Positions 37,306 through 44,749 of a DNA stretch of 64,000 nt are shown piece after piece. Both the position numbers and the translations under genes were made by a program. Positions within the stretch are counted from its first letter, which is position 1; every line of letters starts with the position of its first letter. The notes beneath the pieces were generated by a model. It saw only the letters and a program-made list of their open reading frames with translations, searched no databases and was not told the origin of the DNA. The stretch comes from a virus. The stretch spans positions 1 through 64,000 of the IMG/VR virus record IMGVR_UViG_3300023179_000042; one strand, written 5' to 3'.

Positions 37306-38322
37306 TTACAATTTCTTGATTAGAGGGCCATCGTTACGAACGCTGGTTTGACCGGCCTTATCACCTGTACCAGAACCTACTGGACCTGGACCAGAACCTT
37401 TCTTCTCAGCACCGTGACCACCGGCTACTTTGCTTAGTGTCTTAACACCACTCTTAACGCCGTCTACATTGTGTAGACCTTTGGCAAACTTCTCACCAGA
37501 CTCAGGATTTACGCCTTTGCTTGGCTTGTTTGGGCTTGTGCCTGTGTTGCTGCCGCCTTCACCAGTAGCACCTTGTACTAGGTTCTTAGCGTTAGCGCCG
37601 CTCTGTGGCTTGCCACCAGGTTCTTTGTTAACAACACTCTTGCCTTCTGTAGAACCAGGCATTTTGTCACCTGTGTTAGCGCCTACAATTTGACCTTGTG
37701 TTTTTTGGCTGTTCTTTTCCCAGTCGTTACCAACTGTTTCACGGTATTCACGAGTGATACGCTTTTTGCTTTCCATTGCTGGTTGGCCCATCATTTCCAT
37801 CTCGTCTTCGCCGTCTTCTTCACCTTCTTCATCGCCAAACTCGGCGTAACCGGCTTCGGAACCTTGAGCTTTTTCTAGTTCAGCAAAAGCAGCTTCTAAT
37901 TCTTGAATAGCATTCTTGATATCAAAAATTGCCTGTTCTTCACCACCTTCTGCGTCGTCAGTAGCACCGATGTCTGCACCGAAATCGTCTGTAGCGTCAC
38001 CACCCATATCGTCTTCTTCGTCGTCACCGTCCATCATGTATGAATCTTCTAGATCCACACTTTCGTCGGCTTCTTCATCAGAAGACTCATCTAATTCTTC
38101 ATCGTCAGCAGACTCTTCCATTTCTTCATCGTCAGCAGACTCTTCCATTTCTTCATCGTCAGCAGACTCTTCCATTTCTTCATCGTCAGCTGCTTCTTCA
38201 GCAATTAGGGTTTCATAAATTTCGCGAGACTTTTCTACAACGATCTCATGGAAAAGCTCGTTGGCCTTTTCATGCTCTTCGTTCACAAGATAGTCTAGCA
38301 ATTGTTCAAATTTTGTTGACAT
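37306..38322 (-). CDS. Acidic prohead-core protein in the gp67/gp68 position, 338 aa
   Basis: I choose the ATG at 38322 (MSTKFEQLLDYLVNEEHEKA) because a strong AAGGAG site lies about 10 nt upstream of it; the in-frame ATG at 38352 would place that site inside the coding region. Residues 44-80 are four 9-residue acidic repeats (DDEEMEESA type), followed by more Asp/Glu-rich sequence, a helical segment (IKNAIQELEAAFAELEKAQG) and a Gly/Lys/Ser-rich disordered tail. It sits between the 81-aa gene and gp21, where T4 has core proteins gp67 and gp68. A scaffold or internal head protein role fits position and acidity; sequence identity with gp67/68 is not apparent to me. Confidence 0.75.
   Translation of the reverse strand: MSTKFEQLLDYLVNEEHEKANELFHEIVVEKSREIYETLIAEEAADDEEMEESADDEEMEESADDEEMEESADDEELDESSDEEADESVDLEDSYMMDGDDEEDDMGGDATDDFGADIGATDDAEGGEEQAIFDIKNAIQELEAAFAELEKAQGSEAGYAEFGDEEGEEDGEDEMEMMGQPAMESKKRITREYRETVGNDWEKNSQKTQGQIVGANTGDKMPGSTEGKSVVNKEPGGKPQSGANAKNLVQGATGEGGSNTGTSPNKPSKGVNPESGEKFAKGLHNVDGVKSGVKTLSKVAGGHGAEKKGSGPGPVGSGTGDKAGQTSVRNDGPLIKKL
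38080..38190 (-). repeat. Tandem 27-nt repeats encoding DDEEMEESA
   Basis: Three near-identical copies plus one diverged copy of a 27-nt unit, in frame, encode acidic nonapeptides (residues 44-80 of the 338-aa core protein). In-frame unit length means copy number can change without breaking the gene. Confidence 0.8.
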
Positions 38323-38508
38323 TTGCGTAATTCTCCTTATGGTTACAGGCAAAGTTTTGTGTTATGTATTTACAGAACTGGGAGAATTCATGCGCGAAAT
38401 AGGCGAAAAACAGTCAGTTTTCGCCTAAAAGATTTAGGATTGCCCTAAATTTTTTAACTTTTTGTCTAAAATATTTAAGTTTTAGATCTAGAAAGTTATA
38501 TTATCAGT
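38323..38508 (-). promoter_or_regulatory. Intergenic region with two hairpins before the acidic core gene
   Basis: There is no gene in this 186-nt gap. It holds a 7-bp hairpin (ATTTAGG/CCTAAAT, 38432-38450) followed on the minus strand by CTTTT, a weak terminator candidate after the 81-aa gene. It also holds a 10-bp hairpin (38400-38427, stem TAGGCGAAAA/TTTTCGCCTA). A TGTAAATA string at 38374-38367 is one base off the late promoter and lies 44 nt before the ATG at 38322. Together they suggest termination followed by a new late start for the 21-22-23 operon. Confidence 0.5.
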
Positions 38509-38754
38509 TTAAGCAGGAGCCGCTTCAGCAGGCGGAGCGGCATACATCTTTCGAATTAATGCTAATTCTGCCTTGCGTTCTTTATCATGTGATTCGCCGG
38601 CCCTACGAATTTCATTTATCATTGCCAAGGTAACACGAGTTTTTCTTACATCTTTACGACGCAAGATACTAGTGTCATTTTGGCTCAAATAAGAATCATC
38701 TTCTTGTGGGCCAAGACTTTTACTGTCAAAATAAATGAATTCTCTTAATAGCAT
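38509..38754 (-). CDS. Small conserved protein in the gp67 position, 81 aa
   Basis: A helical, charged protein (YFDSKSLGPQEDDSYLSQND; RKDVRKTRVTLAMINEIRRA; AELALIRKMYAAPPAEAAPA). Its size equals T4 gp67 (80 aa), and it lies directly after gp20, as gp67 does in T4. Small proteins with this RKDxRKTRxTL pattern recur at this place in marine T4-like phages, from memory. A prohead core role is a positional inference. The start ATG is 8 nt after the gp20 stop. The ATAAATA that spans that stop codon is probably too close (5 nt) to the ATG to act as its promoter. Confidence 0.75.
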   Translation of the reverse strand: MLLREFIYFDSKSLGPQEDDSYLSQNDTSILRRKDVRKTRVTLAMINEIRRAGESHDKERKAELALIRKMYAAPPAEAAPA

Positions 38755-38762
38755 ATCTATAT

Positions 38763-40481
38763 TTATGCTGCCGGAGCTTCAGTTGGGGTTGGACTAGCAC
38801 CACCCGGGGAAGCAGGCGCAACTTCTTCGCCAGCGGCGCCGGGCTCTGGAGGTGCTGTTAAATTATTAATATCACTGCCCATTCCGTTAGCAGTTACACC
38901 AACACCTCTTAGTTCAGCACTTGGATTTAAATTGCTGTCTAAATCCGTATTTTCTTCGCGCCATAACTTTTCGTTTTCAGCAACTTCTTCAGCAGTTAGA
39001 CCTAAGAAGCGTTTTAAAGCAAAACGCTTGCTAACCATTGGAATTGCTGCCATGGTGTTAAATGTATTAACACGAGCTGTATCCATTTCTGCTTGACGGT
39101 AACTGGCAAAATTTTGAGGTGGATTGAATTTTAAATCAAACAAATTGTCATCAATGTTGATACCTTTGTTTCTCATGTAGCGTTTAAATTCATCATCAAA
39201 CTGCTCATTAATTAGACTTTGTAAACGCTCACAGTACTTGTTAAATCGTAATTCCTGTATGTAGGCTGTTCCAACTCGACCATCATTAAAGTTGCTTCCT
39301 CCGTCGTCAGATCCAGTAGGGAGATAAGAGCTAGGAATGCGTAAAGCCCTAAACAGCTTATTAGTAAAATACTTAAGATCATCAATTTCTCCTAAGTTCT
39401 GACCGCCTTGTAAAATTTCAACTTTACTGCCTCGGCCTTCAGCTGTCTGTGGAAAGAAATAATCTTCGTTGATACTTAACGGATTATAACTTGAATCAAT
39501 AACTGTTTGACTGCCACCGGTGGTGCTAGGAATGCGGCGCTGATTTACTTCGTTTTTAACACGCTCAACAAAACTCATAGCTAAGTGACTGGGCATATTA
39601 CCTACATCAATGTAAAATACACGACGCTCTGGTGCCCGTTGTACACGATAGATAATAATGCTATCTTCAAGTAATTCTTTTTGTTTGAATACCTTAAAAA
39701 TACTTTCCATTAGGCTATTACCAAATGGATAGTTGTTGTCAATACCTTCACTCATGCTAATATGAATAACATGACGAGCATCAATCACATATTGATTTTG
39801 TTGTTGACTAAATCTGCTGCCAGTTGTACTTGTAGGAAATGCGCCAACCATACCGCGGCTTCCGCCGGCGCCGCCTTGTCCGGTTCCATAAGCGCCGCCA
39901 AATGTGCTACCGCCGCCTTGTAGGTTACTAGGTTGAATAGCAGTTGTGTTTAGTGCTTCTAAATTAGGATTAAAATCACGAATAAAATATTGTTCAGGAG
40001 CCTTGCCATCACTTTCGTTAACAATAATTTTGTCCACTTTAGCAGGATCAATGTACATCCATTTTTGTGTTTCTGGGTCGCGTACAAAAAATACATCGCC
40101 ATATTTTAGTGCGTTTCTAACAATTTTAAAAATACGCTTTTCAAATTTGTTGATCTTACACCATTGTTGTAGGTATTTTTTAATAATACTGATTTCACTT
40201 CCAGTGGCCTGATCCTTAAAGAAAATCTGAAAAGGTGTTCTGTTTTCTTCGTTAATTTGTGTACAAAATTCAGCAAGAATGTCCAAAGCAGCATTAACTT
40301 CGCTGTCCGTGTCCATTGTGTCATACTGGCCATAACGCTCTAGTCTATTAGGATGCCCGGCATAGACATCAGGAAGATAGCTTGAATAATTTGTGCGTAC
40401 AGGATTTGCACGGCCGCTACCACTGATTAGGCTGGTAGAACCGCTTGTGTTAACAGGTGTAAAATATTTTTTCCAGCTCAT
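38763..40481 (-). CDS. 20: Portal vertex protein (gp20)
   Basis: Forms the dodecameric portal through which DNA is packaged and to which the tail joins. The 572-aa protein (T4: 524 aa) shows the family pattern: RLERYGQYDTMDTDSEVNAA, ALDILAEFCTQ, KFEKRIFKIVRNALKYGDVF, RVQRAPERRVFYIDVGNMP and a long helical stem with IPSSYLPTGSDDGG. A Gly/Ser-rich insert sits near residues 190-220 (GGGSTFGGAYGTGQGGAGGS), and the C-terminus is Pro/Ala-rich. It starts 3 nt after the upstream tape-measure candidate and leads the 67/68-21-22-23 order. Confidence 0.97.
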   Translation of the reverse strand: MSWKKYFTPVNTSGSTSLISGSGRANPVRTNYSSYLPDVYAGHPNRLERYGQYDTMDTDSEVNAALDILAEFCTQINEENRTPFQIFFKDQATGSEISIIKKYLQQWCKINKFEKRIFKIVRNALKYGDVFFVRDPETQKWMYIDPAKVDKIIVNESDGKAPEQYFIRDFNPNLEALNTTAIQPSNLQGGGSTFGGAYGTGQGGAGGSRGMVGAFPTSTTGSRFSQQQNQYVIDARHVIHISMSEGIDNNYPFGNSLMESIFKVFKQKELLEDSIIIYRVQRAPERRVFYIDVGNMPSHLAMSFVERVKNEVNQRRIPSTTGGSQTVIDSSYNPLSINEDYFFPQTAEGRGSKVEILQGGQNLGEIDDLKYFTNKLFRALRIPSSYLPTGSDDGGSNFNDGRVGTAYIQELRFNKYCERLQSLINEQFDDEFKRYMRNKGINIDDNLFDLKFNPPQNFASYRQAEMDTARVNTFNTMAAIPMVSKRFALKRFLGLTAEEVAENEKLWREENTDLDSNLNPSAELRGVGVTANGMGSDINNLTAPPEPGAAGEEVAPASPGGASPTPTEAPAA

Positions 40482-40484
40482 ATA

Positions 40485-42806
40485 TTAGGGTGTTTGAAAC
40501 AAGTTACCATTTAAAGATTTAATCGCTTCTAAATTTCTCTTGGTAAAATCAGCGGTTTCCTTGGTATTTCTGGCCACTTCTGACATAAGTGTATTTAACT
40601 GTGCTATCTCTTTAAGAAGCTTTTCTTCGTGGACATTGTTATCTTCTTCTTCCTCAATTATGGTTTCATCAGCGGATTCTTGCTTTTCGTCTGATGCTTT
40701 TGCGTCTGAGTTAGCTTTGGCCATGTCTCTAGCCAAATTAGTTCCGTCAAGAGCCAACGCAGCGGCTGTCCCAAAGCCTGGAATAAGGCTAGCAATGCCA
40801 CTAGCACCAGCAATACCAGCTCCGAGAAAATCTCCACCTTTAACTCGTTGATAGGCATCATAGGCACCAAACGCAAGACCAACCCCGGGTAAGACTTTGG
40901 CTGCTGTTTTAGCAGCTCCGGCTTTTACTGCACCTGCGGCTGTGGTTTTTGCAGCTGCTTCGGCGGCGGCTTTTTCGGCGGCTTTTTTTGCAGCTGCTTC
41001 AGCGGCGGCTTTTTCGGCGGCTGCGGCCTGGGCAGAAACTCGACGACCTGTTTCGGTATCTACAAAATACTTTTTACCGCGCTTATCTATTTTTTCTTCA
41101 ATTTTCGGTTTTGGTGGTGTCTTGCCAGGAGGGCCACCGCTGCCAGGAGGGCCACCGCTGCCAGGAGGGCCGCCTTGCGGACCACCTGCGCCGGGCAAAC
41201 CTTTCTTACCAAGTTCACCGATAGTTCCTAGCAGTCTATTAGCCACACCTCTTACAGATCTGTAGGCTAGTACTGCAGCTGCTATAGCACCAACGCCTAA
41301 TACAAGACCCTTTTGCCATCCTTCTAACCCGTTAAATAATGCTGTTACTTTTTGAACTGCCTCGGCCATTTTGCCTAACGCATCGACCATCTTATCTAAC
41401 GCAGGACTAACGGTGCTATAAATTGTAGCACCAAGATCTTGCATTGCTTTTTCAACATTGGCCATTTTGGCAGCTTGCGAGTTTTCTCTTTTTTCTCTGT
41501 CTTCTAAAATTTTCTTTTCTCTAGCGGCAAACGCTTCTGCGGTTGTTAGTCCTGCTATTTGATCTTGTGCTACACCGGCTACTAATGGACCAACTTTACC
41601 AAGTAAATCTTGATTAGCAGAAAAAGTAGATTCTGAAATATTATCAACACCTTCTTGCATTGCTAGACTGACTTTAGCCTGTGCTTTTTTAAATTGTTCA
41701 CTATCAGTGCCAAACTCTTGTCCTGCCCGATGCATTTCTCTCATAGCTTCTTGGACACCGGGGGCTAGCGAAGCAGTAGCTCTTCCTTGTTCAGTAATTA
41801 CTTCTCTATTTTGAGCCATGGCTAAAGCCATATCAACACCGGCTGTTCCTAACTTTTCTTGCATAAACATTAGTGTTGATTTAAAAGCAGCTCGCTGTTC
41901 GGGCGGCATTCTAGCAAGAGTAAGCTGGGCATCAGCTGACATTTTTTCTACTTTATTTTTTTCTGCTAATTCTTCTCTACTTTTTCCTGTAATAGCAGCT
42001 AGTCTATCTAACTCAATTAGGTAATTGGCCGCCCCCTTGTTTAACGATTCTTGTTGTTCTTTAGTTTTTTTTCCGCCTACGCTAAGACCGGATACATAAC
42101 TTGCTATTGCATTAGCAGCTTCTTGTCCGCTATATCCTAATGCTCTAATTGTATTTCCAGCATCGCTATTTCTTATAGATAATGCCATTGAGCTAACTTG
42201 TTTGCGACCTTCTTCAACACTACCACCAAAAGTTTTTAAAGTTTCAGAATTTTTTTGAATAAAAGCACTTTGTTCACTTAGTGTCATACCTAATCGCAAA
42301 GCTGTTACTCTCATTTCTGTTAAATTACCAGCAAATGTTCCACCAATTTTTGATATTGATCTATATTGTGCTAGCTCTTCTTCTTTTATCCTAGCAACAG
42401 TAGCAAATGCTCCGACTACCAATCCTGCTACAGGATGAATTTTATCAAAAATACCTTTTAGAGAATCTAATGCTACACTGGCACGACCAGTACCAGCCAT
42501 GAGCTCTTGTCCAAGTGGCTGTAGCGAGCTACCCCAAGATCTAAGTTGTTCAACAACTAATCCGGATCCTACCCAGAGTTTCTTAAAAACACCGGCGCCC
42601 TGAACAGCCTGTTGTCCAACTTGTTCTAAACCAGCATTTGCGGTATCAACTTGAAGACCACTTTTTGCAACCATCCTCTTGAGTTGATCAAGATTTTGTT
42701 TGTTAGCTGCCATTGACGATTGAAGTAGCAATCGTAAGGTTGCTTCAGTAGCCGCGTTATTAAGCTCTACTCGTTCATTACCAATGTTACCAAAGACTTC
42801 AGCCAT
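40485..42806 (-). CDS. Candidate tail tape-measure protein, 773 aa
   Basis: Long, mostly helical protein with a hydrophobic segment near residues 490-510 (GLVLGVGAIAAAVLAY), then three GGPPGS collagen-like repeats (near 545), an Ala/Lys/Glu helix-repeat segment (570-640), a second small hydrophobic region (GAGIAGASGIASLIPGFG) and a coiled-coil end. This helix plus hydrophobic-patch architecture is typical of tape-measure proteins, which set tail length (gp29 in T4). It lies immediately before gp20 (3-nt gap), where T4 has the tail tube gene 19. The assignment is by architecture, not sequence match; an internal head protein or membrane-active ejection protein is the alternative. Confidence 0.6.
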   Translation of the reverse strand: MAEVFGNIGNERVELNNAATEATLRLLLQSSMAANKQNLDQLKRMVAKSGLQVDTANAGLEQVGQQAVQGAGVFKKLWVGSGLVVEQLRSWGSSLQPLGQELMAGTGRASVALDSLKGIFDKIHPVAGLVVGAFATVARIKEEELAQYRSISKIGGTFAGNLTEMRVTALRLGMTLSEQSAFIQKNSETLKTFGGSVEEGRKQVSSMALSIRNSDAGNTIRALGYSGQEAANAIASYVSGLSVGGKKTKEQQESLNKGAANYLIELDRLAAITGKSREELAEKNKVEKMSADAQLTLARMPPEQRAAFKSTLMFMQEKLGTAGVDMALAMAQNREVITEQGRATASLAPGVQEAMREMHRAGQEFGTDSEQFKKAQAKVSLAMQEGVDNISESTFSANQDLLGKVGPLVAGVAQDQIAGLTTAEAFAAREKKILEDREKRENSQAAKMANVEKAMQDLGATIYSTVSPALDKMVDALGKMAEAVQKVTALFNGLEGWQKGLVLGVGAIAAAVLAYRSVRGVANRLLGTIGELGKKGLPGAGGPQGGPPGSGGPPGSGGPPGKTPPKPKIEEKIDKRGKKYFVDTETGRRVSAQAAAAEKAAAEAAAKKAAEKAAAEAAAKTTAAGAVKAGAAKTAAKVLPGVGLAFGAYDAYQRVKGGDFLGAGIAGASGIASLIPGFGTAAALALDGTNLARDMAKANSDAKASDEKQESADETIIEEEEDNNVHEEKLLKEIAQLNTLMSEVARNTKETADFTKRNLEAIKSLNGNLFQTP

Positions 42807-42829
42807 ATTTTAAGCCAATAATGTATGTA

Positions 42830-42837
42830 TATAAATA
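42830..42837 (+). promoter_or_regulatory. Exact T4 late promoter octamer TATAAATA before gp26
   Basis: TATAAATA lies 43 nt upstream of the gp26 ATG, in the divergent gap between the tape-measure candidate (minus) and gp26 (plus). It is an exact match to the T4 late consensus. Confidence 0.7.
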
Positions 42838-42861
42838 ATAGATCAAATAATAATCTTATAT

Positions 42862-42868
42862 TATTTAT
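42862..42868 (-). promoter_or_regulatory. Late promoter match ATAAATA facing the tape-measure candidate and gp20
   Basis: The minus strand reads CCAATAAATAATATAAG, 55 nt upstream of the ATG at 42806. With 42830-42837 it makes a pair of divergent late promoters that overlap head to head in one short gap. Confidence 0.5.
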
Positions 42869-42880
42869 TGGAGACAATTT

Positions 42881-43747
42881 ATGGACCAACCCCAAGCATC
42901 GGTAAATCCCTTACTAAATTACATGCGACAACCAAAAATTTACATCACACTTCCTAGTAATGGCGAGTATTGGCCCGAAGGAAGTTTGGTAAAAACCGAA
43001 ACTAACGAATATCCAGTCTACAGTATGACTGCCAGAGATGAGTTGATTCTTCAGATCCCCGACGCCCTAATGAACGGGCAAGGTGTAGTTGATATGATAC
43101 AGAGCTGTGTTCCTAACATTAAAAATGCCTGGGACGCGCCAAGCATCGACATTGATCTAATTTTAATTGCTATTAGATTAGCTACTTTTGGTGACAAATA
43201 CACAGTTCCTTTAAACTTTTCTGACGATCTTGATATGGAGTATCAAGTAAGTTTAACGGATATTATTCAAACCTTGGCATCGTCAATTAAATGGAATCCA
43301 ATTATTCCAATTAACGATCAATTAACTATCTATGTTAAACCTTTATCATATCGTGATATTACTAAAATGACTATTGCTGGTATGGAAACTCAAAAAATAA
43401 TGGACATAGTGGCAGATGAAAGTCTAAACGAAGAAGATAAGGTTAACCTGTTTAAAGAAAGTCTAGGCAAATTAACAGCTATTACATTGGGCACTGTTCA
43501 GGCATCTATCTACAAAGTTGATACTCCTAATGGAAGTACAACAGATAAAAATCATATTGATGAATTTGTTAACAATATTGACAAGGAAATTTTTAACCAA
43601 GTTCAACAGCACTTGGAAATGTTAAAAGATATCAATGCTTTGAAACCGATTAAGATTCCTGTATCTGATGAAATGCGAGAAAAAGGCTACGAAGGCGAAT
43701 TTGTCGAAGTACCTATTCAATTTGATCCATCAAATTTTTTCGCCTAA
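42881..43747 (+). CDS. 26: Baseplate hub/assembly protein gp26 family
   Basis: Motifs MRQPKIYITLPSNGEYWPEG, EYPVYSMTARDELILQIPDA and VVDMIQSCVPNIKNAW match the T4 baseplate gp26 family. At 288 aa it is longer than T4 gp26 (208 aa). In T4 the protein acts in assembly of the central baseplate hub. The start ATG follows a TTGGAGACA ribosome-binding site and an exact TATAAATA promoter. The reading frame ends AAT TTT TTC GCC TAA. That end contains a canonical -1 slippery heptamer, and a second frame without a convincing start continues for 77 codons, so a longer frameshift product is likely (see next entry). Confidence 0.85.
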   Translation: MDQPQASVNPLLNYMRQPKIYITLPSNGEYWPEGSLVKTETNEYPVYSMTARDELILQIPDALMNGQGVVDMIQSCVPNIKNAWDAPSIDIDLILIAIRLATFGDKYTVPLNFSDDLDMEYQVSLTDIIQTLASSIKWNPIIPINDQLTIYVKPLSYRDITKMTIAGMETQKIMDIVADESLNEEDKVNLFKESLGKLTAITLGTVQASIYKVDTPNGSTTDKNHIDEFVNNIDKEIFNQVQQHLEMLKDINALKPIKIPVSDEMREKGYEGEFVEVPIQFDPSNFFA

Positions 43748-43778
43748 GGCTTTTGTATCTTGACCCCGAAGCGGTCAA
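43732..43778 (+). promoter_or_regulatory. Candidate -1 ribosomal frameshift site (slippery heptamer plus hairpin)
   Basis: In the gp26 frame, 43732-43738 reads A AAT TTT, a canonical X XXY YYZ slippery sequence; U UUU UUC overlaps it at 43735-43741. The gp26 stop TAA follows at 43745-43747. A perfect 6-bp hairpin (TTGACC/GGTCAA, loop CCGAAGC) lies at 43760-43778, about 20 nt downstream, rather farther than the usual 5-9 nt spacer. A tiny GCC-TAA-GGC hairpin sits at 43742-43750. Confidence 0.55.
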
Positions 43779-43971
43779 ATCAATGATTGAAAAATTTGAA
43801 AAAGATACAAAAGCCATTAAAGAAGAATTATTTAAAATGTGTTGGTACCTGAGAGGCGGACTCAGTTATACCGAAGCTTTAAATTTAAGTTTTGAAGAAC
43901 GGCAAATTATTGGCAAGATAATTGAAAACAACCTTGAGATAACCAAGGAAACCGGACAACCGTTCTTTTAA
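43753..43971 (+). CDS. Short baseplate-assembly frame downstream of gp26, probably a -1 frameshift extension
   Basis: Encodes YLDPEAVKSMIEKFEKDTKA, LFKMCWYLRGGLSYTEALNL and IIENNLEITKETGQPFF, a small helical sequence that I recognise as recurring after gp26 in marine T4-like phages. The frame is -1 relative to gp26. It has no good independent start: the TTG at 43753 has only a weak AAGG upstream, and the first ATG (43783) has no Shine-Dalgarno. Entered through the slippery site at 43732-43738 it would extend gp26 to about 363 aa. Phages often make tail-assembly chaperones as such frameshift pairs, so a gp26-fused chaperone domain is the likely product. TTG-initiated separate translation is the alternative. 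Confidence 0.7.
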   Translation: MYLDPEAVKSMIEKFEKDTKAIKEELFKMCWYLRGGLSYTEALNLSFEERQIIGKIIENNLEITKETGQPFF

Positions 43972-43972
43972 T

Positions 43973-44713
43973 TTATCTAGAAATTAATTTGCTCAAATAG
44001 ACTACACGATCGTATTCTTCGTTGTAGCCTCGAACAAGGTTAGGATTATCATCTTCTGGCGGAGTCACTGCTGGAGCAGCAGGTTTAGCACTTGGTTTTT
44101 TGCTCTTTGTTGGCTTGACCGCACTTGCTGCATCTGCTGGAGGCACAGCCGGAGTTGTAGCTGTACTTGCGGCTGGAGCAGCGGTAGTTGCCGCCGGCTG
44201 TGCTGAAATAGCATCTAATTTATCTTTGGCATAGGCTACTACATTTTGTCGATCTCTACTTCTAACTTTTTGTACACTTGCCACAGCTTGATCAACTTCT
44301 TGTTTGGCCTGACCGGCAGCAACACGATTGCTAGCTGCTGTTACTCCGGTAGCAGCTGGCGCCGAAACTCCACTAGCGGAACCAGTTGGTGCTCCAGTAC
44401 CACTCAATGAACTTGCTGGCGCAGTACCACCAGCTGTAGCACCTGAAGCGGAACCAGTTGGTGCTCCAGTACCACTCAATGAACTTGCTGGCGCAGTACC
44501 ACCAGCTGTAGCACCTGAAGCGGAACCAGTTGACGCGGCAGGAGCTGTTTGGGCACTATCATCCCAACTACCCTTGGCATCTTGGTAACCTTTTTTAACA
44601 TCTCTTCCAAATGCTTTTAGGCCACCAACTACGTGTCCAGCTGTTTTGCCAATAACTGAACCTAGACCTTCGTCTATAGTTTCTTCAAGTACAATAATTT
44701 CATTGATTTTCAT
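43973..44713 (-). CDS. Ala/Pro/Ser-rich protein with conserved ends, 246 aa
   Basis: The start is taken as the ATG at 44713 (MKINEIIVLEETIDEGLGSV), 27 nt after an exact TATAAATA promoter; a TTG five codons upstream is unlikely. The N-terminal 45 residues (a short helix, then GKTAGHVVGGLKAFGRDVKK) and the C-terminal end (VRGYNEEYDRVVYLSKLISR) look conserved. The centre is low-complexity Ala/Thr/Ser/Pro sequence with an exact 24-residue tandem repeat. Small proteins with a MKINEII start are common in marine T4-like phages, but I know of no function. It converges with the gp26 extension gene with only 1 nt between stop codons and no terminator. Confidence 0.7.
   Translation of the reverse strand: MKINEIIVLEETIDEGLGSVIGKTAGHVVGGLKAFGRDVKKGYQDAKGSWDDSAQTAPAASTGSASGATAGGTAPASSLSGTGAPTGSASGATAGGTAPASSLSGTGAPTGSASGVSAPAATGVTAASNRVAAGQAKQEVDQAVASVQKVRSRDRQNVVAYAKDKLDAISAQPAATTAAPAASTATTPAVPPADAASAVKPTKSKKPSAKPAAPAVTPPEDDNPNLVRGYNEEYDRVVYLSKLISR
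44376..44519 (-). repeat. Exact 72-nt tandem duplication in the 246-aa gene
   Basis: Two full copies of a 72-nt unit (44376-44447 and 44448-44519) plus the start of a third encode a 24-residue Gly/Ala/Ser/Thr/Pro unit beginning GSASGATAGG. The copies look identical at the nucleotide level, pointing to a recent duplication or ongoing slippage. Confidence 0.85.
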
Positions 44714-44740
44714 AGTCTTATCCAAAAAAATGATTAAAGT

Positions 44741-44748
44741 TATTTATA
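44741..44748 (-). promoter_or_regulatory. Exact T4 late promoter octamer TATAAATA before the 246-aa gene
   Basis: The minus strand reads CTTATAAATAACTTT, 27 nt before the ATG at 44713. It lies immediately downstream of the 44756-44774 hairpin, so the structured region upstream is separate from this transcript. Confidence 0.7.
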
Positions 44749-44749
44749 A

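Noticed and set aside
37916-38218. Plus-strand Ser-rich repeats
   Set aside because: Complement of the Asp/Glu nonapeptide repeats of the acidic core protein.
38323-38352. ATG at 38352 as start of the acidic core protein
   Set aside because: The strong AAGGAG site lies downstream of it and is correctly placed for the ATG at 38322.
38760-38766. ATAAATA as promoter of the 81-aa gene
   Set aside because: It overlaps the gp20 stop codon and leaves 5 nt to the ATG, too short for a leader with a ribosome-binding site.
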